A DNA stretch of 14,152 bases from DATAYF01 sp036272735 (lineage in GTDB: Bacteria > Chloroflexota > Ktedonobacteria > Ktedonobacterales > Ktedonobacteraceae), in contig DATAYF010000240.1 of NCBI GenBank assembly GCA_036272735.1, positions 1 through 14,152 of the forward strand, written 5' to 3'. This document shows, piece by piece, positions 12,862 to 14,152 of the stretch. A model generated the notes under the pieces. The model did not search any database. It was given only the letters and a program-made list of their open reading frames with translations, and had not been told where the DNA came from. The translations under genes were made by a program, and so were the position numbers. The number at the start of each line of letters is the position of its first letter. Within the stretch, counting starts at the first letter, position 1.

Positions 12862-13605
12862 TCACAGCGTTTTCTCCTTCTGAGTACTGTGGTACAAGGA
12901 GACAGCCACAAGGTCATATTGACGTAAGCGTGGTGGTCTCGGTATAATTCGGCGGAGGACTCCTTGAGTGAAGCCCGTGATCACACGCGGCTTTCGGAAG
13001 ATCGCCTGGAAATCCTGACGAGTTGTGAACTGCCCGATATTCACGGCATGACGAGCATCCAGGCTGATCAGCAGATTCGCAGACACATATCCTGGTTGCA
13101 CACGCACGATACGCGTGAGGCGCTGAAAGTAATGCAGAAAGTCATCACGTTTGCTCGGCGTCAAGCGAAAGACGTTAATAAAGTGAAACAGTCCATCTTC
13201 CATAGCAAGACGTGAAGCTTGTTGACCGGTGATGTGATCCACCAGGGCTATCTGGTACAGATCCTGTTCAGGTGGTTTGAGCAGGGTCGGCTCAGCCAGA
13301 TCGTAGGCACTCTGATCCATCCATTGCGTCAATACTGCCACGTCGCCTTTGCCAATAGCGCAAAAGATGGCGCTGCCTTGTATGCCTGCTTCCGCTCCTG
13401 CACGCCTGGCGGTCGCTCCTGCGATTTGGACCAGGGTGTGCTGGTGTGGTTGATCGATCTGGAAAACACTGAGACCTGTCAGTAGATCTCCAGGAACGAG
13501 GGTCAGCGCGTGGCTCTTTCTCTCCACGAGTTCACCGGTCACGCCTTTTGTCATGAAAGAAGCATTCTCGTGACTCTCACTCTTCGATTTCGTTTCGTCC
13601 TGCAT
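12862..13605 (-). CDS. two-domain antibiotic-biosynthesis-monooxygenase-like (ABM) protein
   Basis: 247 residues from ATG at 13605-13603, supported by AGAGGAG with an 8-base spacing. No signal peptide is visible. Two ferredoxin-like (dimeric alpha/beta barrel) repeats are suggested. The first runs from about 33 to 125 (GDLLTGLSVFQI.., ..GSAIFCAIGKGDVAVLTQW). The second, clearer, runs from about 138 to 237 (GLFHFINVFRLTPSKRDDF, HYFQRLTRIVRVQPGYVSA, then ISLDARHAVNIGQFTTRQDF). This is the pattern of the ABM family, small cofactor-independent oxygenases or haem- and quinone-acting enzymes; tandem copies occur. The substrate cannot be read from the sequence. The first 30 residues are charged and probably disordered. 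Its stop lies 81 bases before the transposase remnant, and its own promoter should be in the 13606-14152 region. Confidence 0.7.
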   Translation of the reverse strand: MQDETKSKSESHENASFMTKGVTGELVERKSHALTLVPGDLLTGLSVFQIDQPHQHTLVQIAGATARRAGAEAGIQGSAIFCAIGKGDVAVLTQWMDQSAYDLAEPTLLKPPEQDLYQIALVDHITGQQASRLAMEDGLFHFINVFRLTPSKRDDFLHYFQRLTRIVRVQPGYVSANLLISLDARHAVNIGQFTTRQDFQAIFRKPRVITGFTQGVLRRIIPRPPRLRQYDLVAVSLYHSTQKEKTL

Positions 13606-13795
13606 GGGTATTTCTCCTCTTGCGCAATTTCTCCAACCCTGAGAACTGGCAGGCTGGGGAATGCGCCCAGTGGAAGTGAACGTCTCTTCACCCCCACCTT
13701 CCTCGCTTCCATCGAAAAAACTTCTTCAATCTACAGTTCCTGCATTGTCCCTCTCGCCGCGAACCTGCGCCATCAAGAAAAAGCAAAATGCTATG

Positions 13796-14014
13796 CTACC
13801 CGGCACTCTGTATGAGAAACACCGGATGGCGCACTGCCTCGCGCTCGAAATCCTGTAGCGATGCTTCTCTTGTCACGTCGAAGTAGTCGCGTGCGAAGGA
13901 GCCGCCGCCACCAAGCGTGGTTTTCAGGACGGGAGCAGCTGCCTCTAGGGTGAGTTCTCTTGCCCTGATGGCTTCTTTTTGACGACCAAGGGATAGAACA
14001 GTTGACCAAAGCAC
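13796..14014 (-). pseudogene. possible remnant of an unrecognised gene
   Basis: A 72-residue frame from GTG 14014 to the TAG at 13798-13796 has a protein-like composition, with RARELTLEAAAPVLKTTLGG, SFARDYFDVTREA and DFEREAVRHPVFLI. It has no ribosome-binding site, and an in-frame stop lies just upstream of the GTG. I recognise no family. It may be the tail of a lost gene or a chance frame. Confidence 0.22.
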
Positions 14015-14042
14015 TGAACTAGGCTCTACTTATCTCAACGTT

Positions 14043-14062
14043 GATGCATCAGTGAATGCATC
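14043..14062. promoter_or_regulatory. 7-bp dyad, possible operator
   Basis: GATGCAT (14043-14049) and ATGCATC (14056-14062) are exact reverse complements with a 6-base spacer. It is the right size for a dimeric repressor site, but no promoter was recognised beside it. Confidence 0.3.
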
Positions 14063-14152
14063 CTATCACGTCTTTTGCGTGCTAAGCCCCTCTCGTCTAT
14101 CGGGAGAGGCGCGACGCTGCTGTTTCCGTCGCATGGCTGTACAAGCCAACTC

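Larger units (their letters stand above)
13606..14152. other. 547-bp region without a convincing gene
   Basis: No frame here has both a good start and recognisable homology. It should contain the promoter of the minus-strand ABM-like gene, but no clear -10/-35 pair was found. Its features are a possible gene remnant (13796-14014), an exact 7-bp dyad at 14043-14062 and a stem CCTCTC/GAGAGG at 14089-14109. It may be another decayed accessory segment. Confidence 0.5.

Overview
The window looks like chromosomal DNA from a soil bacterium of the Chloroflexota, most likely the Ktedonobacteria. This is inferred, not proven. The grounds are mid-range GC content, a serine/threonine-kinase-like protein fused to an FHA domain, a GT87 mannosyltransferase, a long RecQ, and several decayed insertion sequences of types common in that group.

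Left part (1-2700) is an eroded accessory segment. The left edge carries the first 28 codons of a minus-strand gene, possibly tnpB of an IS200/IS605-type element, with alternative hairpins upstream of it. Next come a 54-codon remnant of an IS3-type transposase OrfA, a DUF1275 (YoaK-like) membrane-protein gene reduced to its first ~65 codons and broken by a stop codon, and an intact exported bicupin of the oxalate decarboxylase (OxdC) family. A 20-bp direct repeat (19/20 identical) brackets the OrfA remnant, the DUF1275 remnant and oxdC. A 470-bp AT-rich gap follows and holds a terminator-like hairpin and a 27-bp perfect inverted repeat.

Middle part (2600-8811) is conventional. A good sigma70-type promoter drives an unrecognised 182-residue protein, then galT and galK with no gap between them (Leloir galactose pathway: galactose to Gal-1-P to UDP-Gal/Glc-1-P). 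recQ follows from its own probable promoter, then dppA, a zinc D-aminopeptidase. Two very long perfect hairpins sit between recQ and dppA, and a third lies directly after dppA.

Right part (8812-14152): two minus-strand genes (an FHA-fused pseudokinase, then a small membrane-anchored coiled-coil protein) converge on dppA. A plus-strand GT87 polyprenol-phosphate-dependent glycosyltransferase diverges from the pseudokinase gene across a 200-bp region with promoter-like signals and a dyad. The GT87 gene ends inside the N-terminal remnant of a DDE transposase. A minus-strand two-domain protein related to antibiotic-biosynthesis monooxygenases follows, then ~550 bp with no convincing gene.

The most unusual feature is a set of four long (25-29 bp arm), perfect, mutually unrelated inverted repeats confined to gene borders and lacking T-tracts. 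No tRNA, rRNA or CRISPR array was seen.
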